From contig CM066994.1 of assembly GCA_033977485.1 (NCBI GenBank), positions 118,506,458 to 118,570,457 of the forward strand: a stretch of DNA of 64,000 nucleotides. The letters run 5' to 3'. The stretch's first letter is position 1; the number at the start of each line of letters is the position of its first letter. The translations under genes and the position numbers were made by a program. This document shows, one piece after another, positions 33,629 through 46,074 of this stretch. The notes beneath the pieces are model-generated. The model was not told where the DNA came from. It did no database searches and saw only the letters and a list, made by a program, of their open reading frames with translations. Source of the stretch: Hydrangea macrophylla. Lineage: Eukaryota; Streptophyta; Magnoliopsida; Cornales; Hydrangeaceae.

Positions 33629-35756
33629 TGTCACAGCCCGGTCCCACAATAGCGGAACCGGAGCCCGTGGCACGCCACCGAGGCTAAACCAATTCATTAA
33701 CGTTCCCAAAATTAGGTTTGAAGAACACACGCAGCGGAAAACAAAACACATTTTAAAACCAGAGGTGCAGTCGACTGCTCAGTCGACTGCTAAGTCAACT
33801 GCTCAGTCGACGGAGGAGGGCAGGGATTTAACAGCAAATTCCAGTCGACTGAAACTGGAGATCCAGTCGACTGATGCGGGGTCCAGTCGACTGTTGAGGG
33901 GTCCAGTCGACTGCTTCTGCTAAAATAAGAAGCAGTAGCTAACAGGCTCAGGGGTTCAGTCGACTGCTGAGGGGTCCAGTCGACTGCTTTGCTAAAATAA
34001 GAAGCAGTAGCTAACAGACTCAGGGGTTCAGTCGACTGCTCAGTCGACTGCTCCCCTGGCAGCAGCCCAATCTGCAGAAATTCAAGTTTTAAAAGCTTTC
34101 TAACCAACACCAATGATCAACCATTCAATCCAAACTCAAGCCAAAGTAATCCTAGCTGTATTAAAACATTTCTAAAGTAAGATTACAACATGTTATAGTC
34201 TATTACAACGGTTTAAAATCCATTCTAACATACCAAGTTAAACATGGTTTAAAACAACCAAAATCTTATTACAACATTTCTATTATTCCAAAACTACAAG
34301 ATTTGCATTCGAGTTGCCTACTAAAAGAACTCCCAACCCACGTGCTCACTTCTGCGATTCCTCGCCAGCATTAATACCTGAAATGGTTATTTGAATAACC
34401 ACACATATTTCGATTTGTTTAAGCTAATGCTTAGTGAATAAAACAACATATGCACATGAATGATAAACATGTCCGCATTCACATCTCTACAATTCATACT
34501 AGTCGCCGGAGACTCACGTGCCCGTCCATATTCCCAATCCGCGACTCCTCGCCAATAAGTCCACGCGAAAGGGTAAGACCCACGATTCTTCTCTTCAATC
34601 GTGCGACCTTAATGCCTATATCGGCTCCACAAAATGGCACGGTGACCACGTGCTCCTTCTGACCCACATAAGCAACTTAACATGCTCAAATACATATCAC
34701 CATACTCGCGGTAATTAAAACATATCACCGTGCTATTAGGCCTACTTATCAATATAATTGCCCAATATGAACTACACAATATATCTCTAAGAATTAATAC
34801 ATGCTATTCAAACATAACATGAATACATGCCAAGAAATCATTCCAAAACATAGTTGAATCACTCACCTCCGATTTACGCGCTTAAACTTCGATTCAAAGA
34901 AAATCCGTGCACAAAGAACGTGCAGAAGTCCGTCTAGTACAATTCCTATGGATCAGAATTCCATTTATCAACTTTTATGAAAAATTCTAGAAAATAACTT
35001 TTCGGAAAACTTAGCCAAACGGGCCCTAACATATATCAAAACGAAGCTCTTACCTCGAGGAGCTCGAATATGAAATCTGGGAGAAACCAGACTGACGGAA
35101 GGTCGTCGTTTGGCGTCGCAAAGCTCTAAGCAACTAATCTCCCTCTAGCCTCCCTTTTGGCCTCCTCTTTATGGAATTAGGTTTAGACTTATGAAAAATC
35201 TAAGTCATCTCTATCTATATATAGGCAACATTCTCGGGGAATTACGTTTACCTCCCCACGAGTTTTCCAAACTCCTAATCAGTCTCTGAAACTTTCTATA
35301 CAGCTTATTCTTAGCTTTACGAGTGAAACCTCAAAATTATAAAAGTTTTCGACTAAGTTTCGTTTGGTTGCTAAAACGCGGATTTCTATATGACGTTTCC
35401 GAAGTTGCTAATTAGCCTACCAAATTAATAGCGTGTTCATTCGTCCTCACCAGGATACTAAATCTAACATCAGAAATATATTCTAAAACAGAAAATAATA
35501 CAGATATTGAAATACACAGGTAAACATTTATTTTCAGATAAACATTTAAATGTTCCACAGTGACCGTCTCATACTCGGAGAGACGTCACAACAACAAATC
35601 CTCAATCACCACAGTCTCAGAGGGTTCTCTAATACAGACACCCAAATCAACTCGTGAGTTAAAACTCACTCAAACATGTGTCATAAGACGCGCCACATCA
35701 CATTATCATGCATGACAATATGATACAAATGCAATAACACAAATGCGGGTGTTATA
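33629..35756 (-). repeat. 5' LTR of element B
   Basis: Same sequence as 26633-28760 on every stretch compared. A TATA box CTATATATAG (minus strand) is at 35215-35224 and the CAGTCGACTG cluster at 33768-34050. The outer flank is GGATT (35757-35761), the right TSD. Confidence 0.92.
35215..35224 (-). promoter_or_regulatory. TATA box in 5' LTR of B
   Basis: CTATATATAG on the minus strand, the likely core promoter for the gag-pol transcript. The LTRs of C have the same sequence at the same relative place. Confidence 0.6.
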
Positions 35757-35761
35757 GGATT

Positions 35762-35959
35762 GGACTAATAGTCCATTTTAATTAAATAGTCCGGTGTTTG
35801 GCGCGACCATTCTGCTCGGGACTAATTGTCCATTTTAAAATTATAATCCCCATATAGGGGACTAAGTTATACCATGAGGGAGGTGGTATTATTAGTCCCG
35901 AGACTATTAATTAAAAGGGACTAATTATTCAATCCCCTCCTTGCCATCCAAACGTGGCC
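35762..35959. mobile_element. Right part of the Tourist-type MITE split by element B
   Basis: Ends ...CCAAACGTGGCC followed by TAA (35960-35962), the TSD partner of TAA at 26585-26587. Read inward, the end is GGCCACGTTTGGATGGCA, against GGCCTTGTTTGTCTCGCA at the left. Several GGACTAAT/ATTAGTCC inverted motifs lie inside. Confidence 0.8.
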
Positions 35960-35962
35960 TAA

Positions 35963-37421
35963 AAGACTTATTAGACTCATTTAACGTACTTATAAAACTA
36001 CAGAAATTAAAGTAATATTTTCTAAATTACAAAAATCAAACTAACACAAATTAGAAACTACAAAATTATAAAATATATTTAACCCTTCTTAAAAATATTC
36101 CCAATCAAGTACTCTTAGAAAACTAATTTCCACTATAATAGTATTCCGGCCATGTCAGCTATCAACTTAACTGATAAGTTTAATAATATAGATATTGACA
36201 CACTCGCAAGTTTTTTTTTTTTTTTTTTTTTTTGAGGAGAGACACACTCACAAGTTGATACATGTATCGATCATATATATCGTATCTTATTCTCCGATCT
36301 AATTCCGCCTTCATCTCAAAAAAGTGATTCTAATTTTTTATTTTTCTTATGAGGACAGATTGGAAAGTTGGAGAGACGTACAGCAAGGACTTCTCATTGA
36401 CTCTCTCTGTAACATTTTTTTTTATTTTTTGTCAATTTTATATTCAGTTCTTTCAATTCTTAGTCACATTTTCTTTATACCCGATAGAAACTATAAAGAC
36501 TGAGATGTTAAATATTTTCTCCTTTCTAAAATAATTATCAACTTTTTTTTTAGATGTTTTAAAATAAGTGTTCAATTTCTATTTTGAACAAAAATGTGTA
36601 GTTGATGATATATCCCAAAAGGTGAATTAAATATCCACCACAAGTTATTATTTTCTTAAACTGGTGAATACTTATTTTGGAACGGAAGAAGTATCAGTAA
36701 TGGATGCAGAAATTTAAAGTTAAGGACTTGGTTGGGGAAAACTAAGTTGTACTTGAGGGCTTGTTGGGGGTTTTGTCCCTCTTAATTTGTTGGTTTTTTT
36801 TAATTTGGTTTGGTTGATTGATGAACCTAGATCTCTTTGTCACCGTATTCCGTGGTTGGATCTGGCTCTGTTACACATAGATCTGCGTTAGATCTGTTGT
36901 TTGTTCTGACCCTCTTCGCAGTCACAGTGGTTTTGAAGCTCGAATCTTTGTTGTGCTAATTGGCTGCTTTTTCCTTCAAACGGTTCAGTGTTTGAGCTAC
37001 GCCACAGTCTGCGATATCATAGTTTTGGAGATTGCAGTAAAATTAGAAGATTGCTGTGATTTATCATGCATTTTTTCTTTCTTCTGTTTGTATTTGTTCC
37101 TTGTGAACTTACTTGTTGTAAAATGGAATTTTCATGCTTTGCGATTAAAAATAAAATAATATTTATATTATATATAACATAGTTGTACAATTGTTATATT
37201 TTAGTATAATTATCAAAGTGGTTTAATCAATTAGATGGAGAGTTGAACTACTAAACAGTCAAAATCGATTATTTTGCCATATTAGTGTTCGATTTGGTTC
37301 GGTTGTTTTGTGAGATTAGTATCCGATTTGATTTAGATATTAATGATGAAAACTTCTGGATTTGGTTGCCAAACGGAGCATAGGAGCTAAGGAGCCCATT
37401 TGGGTTAGTTGAAATATTAAG
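35963..37421. other. AT-rich intergenic region
   Basis: Contains a poly-T run at about 36211-36232 and AT-rich DNA. I found no gene with convincing domains; the open frames are short and hydrophobic from T-rich codons. Confidence 0.5.
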
Positions 37422-37950
37422 TGTCATACCCGCTCCCGTGATATTTAACTATATTACTTAAGTATGCATGCATGGTATGCTCACTGTTGTGTTAATTAAC
37501 ACGTGTGAAGTGAGTGATGACTCACTAGTTGTTTGGGGTGTCTTTTGAGAACCCGGTATTTGACTTTGAAAGCAATCTAGAAGTTTGACATGTGAGAATT
37601 CCCTGCGGTTGGGAATATGAGTAATAATTGATAATTATGTGCTTAAATGTTTATTTAGGCATATGTGAATATAATTGATTATTATATTATTGATAGCGAC
37701 TCTTTGGGGTCATTAGATACCTGATGAAAACGAAATTGAACACGTTACATAATTTAGTAAGCTAATTAGCAATTTCGTAAAATCATGTAAAAACTTGCGT
37801 TTTAGCAACCAAACAGAACTTAGTCGAAAACTTATATAATTTTGAAGTTTCACTCGTAAAGCTATGTATTAGTTATGTAGAAAGTTTCAGAGACTGATTA
37901 AGAGTTTTGAAAACTCGTGGGGAGGTAAACACAATTTTCGAAAGTGTTGC

Positions 37951-37960
37951 CTATATATAG
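37951..37960 (+). promoter_or_regulatory. TATA box in 5' LTR of C
   Basis: CTATATATAG, also in the 3' LTR at 46600-46609 and in both B LTRs. Confidence 0.55.
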
Positions 37961-39273
37961 ATAGTGATGACTTTCATAATTTTTACAAAAATTTAACCTA
38001 AATTCAAGAAAGAGGCCAAAAGGGAGATTTGATTGCTTCAAGCTTCCCGACGTCAAACGACGACCATTCATCCCCTGGTTTTTCACCAAATTTCGTATTT
38101 GAACTCTTCGAGATAAGGTCGTCGTTTTGATACCTATTAGGCCTTGTTTGATTAAGTTTTTTCCGAAAACTCATTTTCTAGAATTTTCACAAAAAGTTGA
38201 TAATCGGATTTTTGATCGATAGGAATTGTATTAGAAGAATTACTACACGTTCTTTGTGCTTGGATTTTCCTTGGATCGGCGTTTAAGAGCGTAAATCGGA
38301 GGTGAGTGATATTAATCTTTCTTTTTGGATGGTTCTATGGTTTAATACGTTTGATATACTAGGGATTTTATATAGATATCATGTGTGGTTCATATTGGGC
38401 AAAACTCATATGTAAAGTAGGCTCAAGGCATATTGAAATGAAAAGCATGATGATTTGCTAGTTGAGCATGTTTTTGTGCCTATGTGGGTTAAAAGGGGAT
38501 TTGTGTTAATTCACCGTGAGACATCCTCTCGAAGAGGGAGGATTAGTAGTGGCGACGGCCACTTGCTGAGAAATGCATTAACACGACATGTCGAAGGGGC
38601 ATGGGTCGTGGTTGAGTCTTAAGACTTTGGATCGGTGAATGTATATTTATTCCCTAGAGACCGAATAGTTATGTGTTATGATAGATTGGAACATATTTTT
38701 CATCCGTATGTTTGATTTATATTATTCACTAAGCGTTAGCTTAAACAAATCCATATATATGTGGTTATATAAATAACCATTCAGGGGCAAGAACTGGAAG
38801 AGAGAATCACGGGTAATGAGGCGAGGAAGGACCGGGAGTTCCTTATGCTTATAGAACTTGTAGCATGTTTGTAATAAATATTTAACTCATGCCAGTTGTT
38901 TAACCGTGCAACTTGTAATAAGACTTGTTATATATGTGAGTACGGCACTTGGTTCACCTTAGATCCTTGTTTGCCGAGACGTGTGGAGCTTGTACTTTTG
39001 ATACTTGTAATTCGGGGGTCTATGGTTTTACAAGTTATTAGACTGGTTATCAAACTTTTGAAATGGTTTTGGATTGAAATGGTTTGGTTTGAAATGATTT
39101 TGTTAGTTTGGTTCTTTTGGTAAAATGAGTATTATTTTATTAGCGGCGTTTGTGCGGAAGCACCGGAAACTAACGACGTTTATTAGAGAAGCGCCGGTAA
39201 TTAACGACATTTGTGAAAAAGCGCCGGCAATTGTGAATACGGTCTTTTGGAGGTTGGGTTCTGCCCGGACCCC

Positions 39274-39312
39274 ATTCGACCGGTCGAGCGGAGCAATTCG
39301 ATTGGTCGAAAT
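39274..39312. repeat. TTCGACCGGTCGAA sites in 5' LTR of C
   Basis: ATTCGACCGGTCGAG and ATTCGATTGGTCGAA lie 16 bases apart. The 3' LTR (52857-52892) has the same pair with TTCGACCGATCGAA as second member, and two more copies are in the interior at 41047-41082. Confidence 0.85.
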
Positions 39313-39614
39313 GCCCCCTGCCAGAAACTTTAAACTCCTTCTTCCAATATTCATATCAACCTCTAATTAGGTACGGGGATACCTTTTGGGGACCCTTTGA
39401 CCCACGAAACTGTTACTTTTGAAAACAAAACTCGTTAGGACGTGTTTGGGCACGTGTTTAATATAAACTTTGGAAAACTTTTTTGAAGTTGATTTTCTTG
39501 AAGCAAAACTTTTATGTAAGGTCATTTTGGGAACTTTAATCCGTGTTTGGTAAGCCTTGATGGCGTGCCACGTGACTTGGGACCACCTTGTTGGTTCCGG
39601 GGCATAACATGTAG

Positions 39615-39626
39615 TGGTATCAGAGC
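39615..39626 (+). other. Primer-binding site of element C (initiator tRNA-Met type)
   Basis: TGGTATCAGAGC, five bases after the LTR end. Confidence 0.9.
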
Positions 39627-40218
39627 AATAGGTAACAAAACTTTGGAAACGTTCGACGTCGAGTGGAATGTTGAGTGAATTGACACATATTCTAGAATGC
39701 ATTCACACATGGTAGAGATTTTTGGTGCATACGGTATGTTGCTATACATACATAATTATGTTATTGTCATACATGCATAGTATTTATGCATTCGTGAATC
39801 GGAGAAATCATATGGATGTAGAATTGTGTGATGAAATGAAGGTTACCATGAGTTGTCATAGAACATGTGTTGTGACAAGAGGGGTTGATGATATCCTGGT
39901 AGTAATGAGTAGTAGCATTTTCAACGAAACCAAAATGAATTTTGATATAATCGATGAATATTATAAATGATGGTAATGAGTGCTCTTTGAGGGTATTAAC
40001 CGAGAACGAGGTCCGAGTAGTAAACTATAAAGAGATTTCATTGGGGGTTCACATGGAAGGCAAAAGTGATTTTTCATAATTGAGTTTTGGGGATTGGGAT
40101 CGAGAGGTAAGAGTTCTATTTCAGACATGGGTTAAACGACAGGAGAGAATAGAGATGTATGGTTGGGTAACATGATAGAAAGGTAATTCAGCAACAGTAT
40201 TGCTCGGGTATGGGATAG

Positions 40219-40498
40219 GTGAGAAATCTCTCACCTTATCTTACGGTGTTAACCTACAGTGATCGCACGGGTTATCTTATGTTTTTCTCTTATGCAGTGT
40301 TTATTGGGTAGTTGAAGAATCTTTCAACTTGTTGTATGGTATATGGGATGGTTGGATGGTTGAGGAATCTATCGATGTATCTTATGGTATGTATTGGACG
40401 GTTGAGGAATCTCTCAACCTATCTTGTGGTATGAATCGGGGGTTGAGGAATACCTCAATGGATTGTAAGTATCATGGTTGTTGAGGAATCTCTCAACT
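40219..40498. repeat. GTTGAGGAATCTCTCAAC hairpin-motif cluster
   Basis: Five or six related copies, each an inverted repeat GTTGAG...CTCAAC around a GAATCT-like centre (GTGAGAAATCTCTCAC, GTTGAAGAATCTTTCAAC, GTTGAGGAATCTCTCAAC twice, GTTGAGGAATACCTCAAT). Compensating changes on both arms are seen in the first two. Spacing is about 50-70 bases, with a repeated TATCTTATGGTAT-like spacer. Confidence 0.8.
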
Positions 40499-41514
40499 GA
40501 ACCTGGCTTCAAGTAGTTATGGTACCATAGTGGATTGAGATATGATAGGAAGAATAGTAGCGGATGCTACCGGTGGAAGGTATAAGTGGAAAGATTGAAT
40601 TTAAGGATTAACCTAAGATGAGGGGTTAAGGACGTGAATGTTAGAGTATGCCTTGACGTATTGAGACTACAGTTGTTAGAAGTTTAATTAATGGCAGACT
40701 TCGGGAGTGGTTGCTTAGACTTGAGGAGAACGTGCATATGAATGTAACGATAAGGACAATATAGGTTGGAGGAGAAACCGCAGAACTCCGTGATGGAGAA
40801 TAAATGAATAGAAATGAATAGGAATAAGAATTTCTTGGTGTTTTGAGGTGGTTTGTCAACGGAAATAGAATAAAGGAAGTAGGAATATGGGCATTAAATT
40901 CAAACGACTGTGTGATTCAATGAGTTTCAAAGTTTTTGAGCACTTACGGGTGGTTCTAAAATGGTTGGGAAGTAGCCCCAAATGCCTTGTGTGTTTGGGG
41001 ACTTTTAAAGATGTTAAATGAAGGAAAATATGGTCCAGGGGGTACTTGGACCGGTCGAAAGGGGCAGTTCGACCGGTCGAACACCCCTCTGATCCAAATA
41101 GTGTTTTCGAAAATATTTTTCGTCGACTTTTACGAAAATGGGCATAACTCTTTGTAGAAAATTCAGATTCGTGCGGCGTTCTTTGAGTTGGAACCGGGAC
41201 TCAAAGAGCTATCTTTTGATATAAAATTTAACCAAATTTTATAAATGACCATTTTGCCCTTAGGCTGTTATGTCACAGAAAAGTTCATTTAAGATGTATA
41301 ATCCATGCTTTCTTTGCTAATTAACGTATTTCAAATAAAATGGAAGATCTAGTAATGCTTTTAAAAGATCATGGGGTATTTGAAGCGAGTGGTTACCAAT
41401 GAGAAGTCAGAGTTCAATAATTATTATGGTACAAAACAAGAACGGTTGCGGAAATGGATAGAGGAGTAAAGAAACTTCGATGGGTAAGTGACGACATCCT
41501 ATTGACTCGTTTTC

Positions 41515-43510
41515 TTATCACACCCCAAGTGTAGGTGATCGTATAAGTAATAAAGTTCTGGAAGTCCAGGTCGAACCCACAGGGAACGAGAAACAAAGAT
41601 AGACAATAATTATTTTGTCCCTTAAAAAGAAAATTAAATATGATGGATTTTTGTGGGGTTTTACTAAACTACTAATTTTTATATTTTTGCAATAAACTAT
41701 TTAAAAGCTATTTTTTCCTTAGTAGTTTACGGTAAAGATCTTAACAGTGCAAAATAAATTAACTAAGATACTAGTAAGAAAATGAAGAAAAATAAATAAA
41801 AACTAAATTTTTGTGAGATAAACTTTTTGGATTTAATAATAGCGAAAGATAGAAATAATACAGATATTTAAGCAAAGTTATTAAAAACAGGAAATATTAA
41901 TTAACTAGGGGAAATGATTTAAAGGAAATGGGAATATACAAACCAATACTAGATTCCACAACTTTTGTGCATTTGAAAAGGATTTGGCATTTAAGACCGC
42001 AGAGTCATTCTTTATTTGAAAATAAACTTTCACTAGTCAGGGTCATATCAAGTGTGTCAGGTTTAATATGAAACGACGTCGTTTGGTTTAAAGAAAAATA
42101 AAAAGGCAATTGGACAGTAGCCACGTTCGAACCGTGACCTGCCGCGGACATGGGTTATTCGGTGCCCAGTCCCCACCACTCTGCCACTACACAATTGCCT
42201 GTCCATTAGTGAATAGAAATATATATAAACACATATTTGAAATGTAAACTTTGTCATATGAATTGTTTGAGTATGCTAGGTGTTTTTTATGACAAAAGGC
42301 ATAGTTTGACAATCCACATAATTATATTCTTATTTCAAATATGTAATATTTTTGAACCCAATATAGTCATAGTATATAAACATGTTAAATGGTCATAAAC
42401 TATAGATACATAGATATTTTTTTGCCATAAATGGAAAAACAACCCATCTAGATAAATTTGCCCATTTAAGATTATTGCACAGAAGCTGTGGTTTCTAAGT
42501 TTTTATTGCATATCCCCAATTAAAGTTTTAGCCTACCATTTTGGAATTGAAACTGTCGTCAAAATAACATTTTAAGAAAGATTAAATAGATGTAAACAAT
42601 GACTGTCCAATTAAAACTAAAGTTATAAAACTAAGATAAGGGTGAAATATAATATTAATATATTTTTTCCTCACTTAACATGAGTTGGGGTTGAATTTGT
42701 AGAATCTGTAAAATAACAAAGTTTAGTACAACTAGGCTAATAAAACATATTCAAATGGAAATACTGAATTAATAATAAAATACTAAACCTTTGACTTTGG
42801 ATTCTTGTGGGGTCACAGTGGTTGAACTCCAAGAATACAAATAAGGCCAAACCAAATCCTAATCTAATTTTGGAGTGAGATATGGATATGGTGTGCTTGA
42901 GACTTTAGTAGGTGATTATAACAACTACGTGGCTAAGAAATCTGGCATTTACTTGCAAAATCTGTCTTCTAGTGAATAGAAATATTGCTATAAAAACTGG
43001 AAATTTGGGGTTTCAATCTATTTTAGGGGACAACTACAACTATTACTAGACTAAAAATATTAAATCTAAGTTTAAATAGGACAATTTTTACTACTATAAA
43101 GTGACAAAGGATCTACAAGAAAACAAATATTTTAATTTAAGAAATACAGTACACAAAGTTTTGCTACATATTTTTGAACATGAAATCATCAATTACATAA
43201 AAGTAAATTTTTACAACTACTAGAACTAGAAAAGGCAAAGAAAAATTAAAGTTTCCTATTTCTAGGGACAATATGAAGTGCTCACATGATAACCTCCCTA
43301 AACTATTCTCTCCCTAACAGTGTGTGCTGTTGTGAAGTTGTGCTTGTTGTAGGCTCTCCCTCGGTTGTGATTGTTCGTCTCTTTTTATAGACGAAGGTTT
43401 GGTAAACATTCGTCACTGAGATCGTCATTTGGGCACGCGTTTGGCAAATTGTCTTCGCTTCGTCCCTGTTTGTCTTCAATTCTCTAACATCGTTCCTGCA
43501 AAACAAAGAA
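41515..43510. repeat. AT-rich inserted-looking block inside element C
   Basis: It starts near ATCACACCCCAAGTGTAGG...GGTCGAACCCACAGGGAACG and ends before GTTCCTGCAAAACAAAG. Composition and style differ from the rest of the interior, with many AT-rich short tracts and a tRNA-like sequence on the minus strand. No TSD or inverted repeat ends were found, so the limits are rough. Confidence 0.35.
42105..42199 (-). repeat. tRNA-like sequence (SINE head or tRNA pseudogene)
   Basis: On the minus strand the sequence has an A-box-like TGGCAGAGTGG (42176-42186) and a B-box-like GGTTCGAACGT (42123-42133), closed by the complementary ends GGCAATTG and CAATTGCC. The middle is too poor a fit to a cloverleaf for a functional tRNA. 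It could be the head of a tRNA-derived SINE or a solitary tRNA relic. Confidence 0.5.
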
Positions 43511-46059
43511 AAGAGAGAAAGAAAGAAAAAAAAACTATTAAAAAATTTATATGAAGCTTGGACGTTCTGATACGTTTCCCTTTTTTTTTTGTTATCAAAC
43601 AGTAACTGCTACTGTTTGATTTACTATTCACATATTTGACTAACATAATATATTAGAAATACTATAGTGTGGTTGATATTTCTTTCCTTCCCTTTATTTT
43701 ACTTTATTTTTACCTAAACATGTAAAATGTGCAAAAACAAATAATTACATGCATTTGAGTGACATCACTGCTAAATAATATTAATTCAAATATACATGTA
43801 AAACTAGGAATTTGGGGGATTAAATAAGCACTATGTCTATTATATTGGCACATAAATGTGTAATATTCAATGTTTGTCAGTAAGTGAACATGAAAGTAAG
43901 AATGAGATGAAGACTTGGTAGTACGTTGAGTACATTATCACATATGATAGTAGGGATGTAAAGCAGTTAAAGGGCAATGGTAGATACAATGGAATGATAT
44001 CTCAGTTGTCTTGGATTCCAACGAGGTTGGAGGGTTTTGAAAATGTCAGATTTTACCCCAAGTAAATTTTAAAATGTTTGAAATGTTTTAAAACATAACT
44101 TTTTTTTAAATAAGAAAAGTGGTAATAGTTACATATGAGAAGGTATCAAGTGGACTTTAGAAGTCGGGTATCGTGGAATAATATGGTATGTTTAGTACTG
44201 GAGACGCGTCGATGTATGTTGAACGAGTGAGTCATATGTGAATCAAGTGTGAATTAGAATTTCTAAAGTAAATAAGTGGTGAGGTTTTGTGCACCTGAAT
44301 TTGGTAATTGGAAGTTAAGATATTAAAGGAGTTGTCGGGCGTATTGTTCCAAAGAGAACTCAGTTTCAATTTAAGAATTGGAACAACCTAAGGTAATGAA
44401 TGATTTAGAGTTTTGAATAATCAGGAACTTAATGAGATCCGTAAAGTGTGAAGCACTTGAAAGACAACAGTTATGAATGGGTTGGCATTAGTAGCTCGAG
44501 TGAGAATAGGACTTTGGGTATTGTCGCGAAATGTATGTAAAGTGGAAGTTGATAGGGAATTTATCAAACACAGTGAGACTGTGGTACTTGATTGGGAAGA
44601 TTAAATTACTGAGCTGTCTTCAGATGGTTACAAGAATAGTATGAATACTTGAACAACAAGCTCTTCGAAAATAATGAATTTGGGATCAGAATAGCAAAGA
44701 TAAAGGATTAGAGAAATCTAAATTAGAGTTACGTCAAGCTGACTAAAATTATGAAATATTAAACTGTTGAATAAGGTATAGTGATTTGAGATGTTATACA
44801 AAGAATATATGCTTAGCATAAAGGGTTTGTGAGGAAACCAGTAAGAGTTGAAATACAGGAGTGTGATTGATATGGACTTGTGTATAGGTGAAAGTGAAAT
44901 ACCAGAGACTTATGGGGTGGTGATCTCTGACAGAAAGGTAACTGACTCAGAATATATGTACACTATGAGAATCGGATGGACTGTGAATAATCAAAGATTA
45001 GAGACAGTGATGAGGTACATGCTGGACGTAGAGATACGTTGTAATGAATTCTGTGAGACGAGGATGAGTCTAAGTTGATTTTGGTTAACAATGTTAATTG
45101 TTACTACGAATATTGAGGCAATTATGTTGCGAAAAGAGATGAAAGTGTTATATAAGATTTTAAATCAATTTGTTTTAAAACATAAATGATAAATGTATTT
45201 GACTTTGTTGAAAGTTTTAAAATGAAAGTGTAAGGCATGAATCCCTTATTTCAATCGGCGATAGTTCGAGTACAAACTTGGGAGAGACGAGCGATGAATA
45301 TGTTTGACCTTACCGTGAGTGATTTGGGACATGTGTAGACTCGAACAAGTAGAATGGTGTGAAATTTACAATAGAGAACCTGATTGATACCTTACGAGGC
45401 ATGTATGATTTGAAGTATAATACGAGGTTGGTTAAACAGAAATGGAATTTGATAAGGAATGAAATTCGTTTGAAAACGTATTATCGTTCTACAAGTATTC
45501 CGCGATTAACAGGATAATGGATTGAATCTATAGTATATGAAATAGTTGGTTGAGGTATTGACTTATCCATAGTATAAATGTATGAAAGTACTCAGTTTTG
45601 GTTCACTTCGAGATGAAGAATCTTATATGGTTGTTAACCAGTTGAGACATGTTAGAAACGACTTTTAGTCGAAAAGAAAGATGGGTGAAAGTGAGAGGAG
45701 TTATTTCCTTTGATTTGTGTATTGTGATGAGACTTTTGGGTTCGAAAAAGATATGTGACAAGTACAATGAAAGTATGTATGGGTTGGCGATGTAATGTGA
45801 TTTAATGTCAGATTTGACTATTTAGTATGATCTACCCAGGCATTGATGTCCTTACTAAAATGCGGTTTGAAGCTTTAATCGGATTGAGACAGGAACCCTG
45901 AGGATTTATTTTCTTTTAGAGCTTGAGGATTTATTTTCCTCGTGAGATTGTAATATCTCAATAGAGATGTGTGGGTTGGGATAAACGAAAGTTAGAAGTA
46001 CTTTTGAGAAAGTCTTTGAATTGATGAGATGGTACTGAAAGTTTGGGGACAAACTTTTT

Positions 46060-46074
46060 TTAAGAGGGAGAGGA
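46060..46074 (+). other. Polypurine tract of element C
   Basis: TTAAGAGGGAGAGGA directly before TGTCATACCC. Confidence 0.8.

Larger units (their letters stand above)
26633..35756 (-). mobile_element. Element B: near-intact Tekay-like Ty3/gypsy chromovirus
   Basis: A 9124-bp element on the minus strand with two 2128-bp LTRs exactly 6996 bp apart, a tRNA-Met-type primer site, a polypurine tract, a gag-protease-RT-RNase H ORF and an integrase-chromodomain ORF. TSDs are GGATT on both sides. I saw no mismatch between the LTRs on the stretches compared, so the insertion appears recent. One base-level frameshift near 30400 is the only obvious coding defect, plus an in-frame 45-bp duplication. It sits inside a MITE upstream of the CYP81-type gene, in the same orientation as that gene. 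Confidence 0.93.
37422..39609 (+). repeat. 5' LTR of element C (2188 bp)
   Basis: Starts TGTCATACCCGCTCCCGTG and ends CCGGGGCATAACA. A TATA box CTATATATAG is at 37951-37960. Two palindrome-like TTCGACCGGTCGA sites are at 39274-39312. GTGCCACGTG near the end is shared with LTR E. Confidence 0.9.
39627..46059 (+). other. Non-coding interior of element C
   Basis: No reading frame with retroelement domains is visible on either strand. The longest open frames (for example 39722-39970, 44848-45078) match nothing I know. It holds a hairpin-motif cluster (40219-40498), two TTCGACCGGTCGAA-like sites (41047-41082), an inserted-looking AT-rich block (about 41515-43510) and a tRNA-like sequence (42105-42199). 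Confidence 0.6.

Noticed and set aside
36349..37159. Hydrophobic open frames between element B and element C
   Set aside because: T-rich DNA produces Phe/Leu-rich frames; no splice structure, homologous motif or signal of a membrane protein family.
39722..39970. 82-codon frame near the start of element C as a gag remnant
   Set aside because: No gag motif or zinc knuckle, and the position next to the primer site is leader sequence; composition is not protein-like.
42105..42199. Functional tRNA gene on the minus strand
   Set aside because: A and B boxes are visible but the arms do not pair well enough for a cloverleaf; kept only as a tRNA-like repeat.
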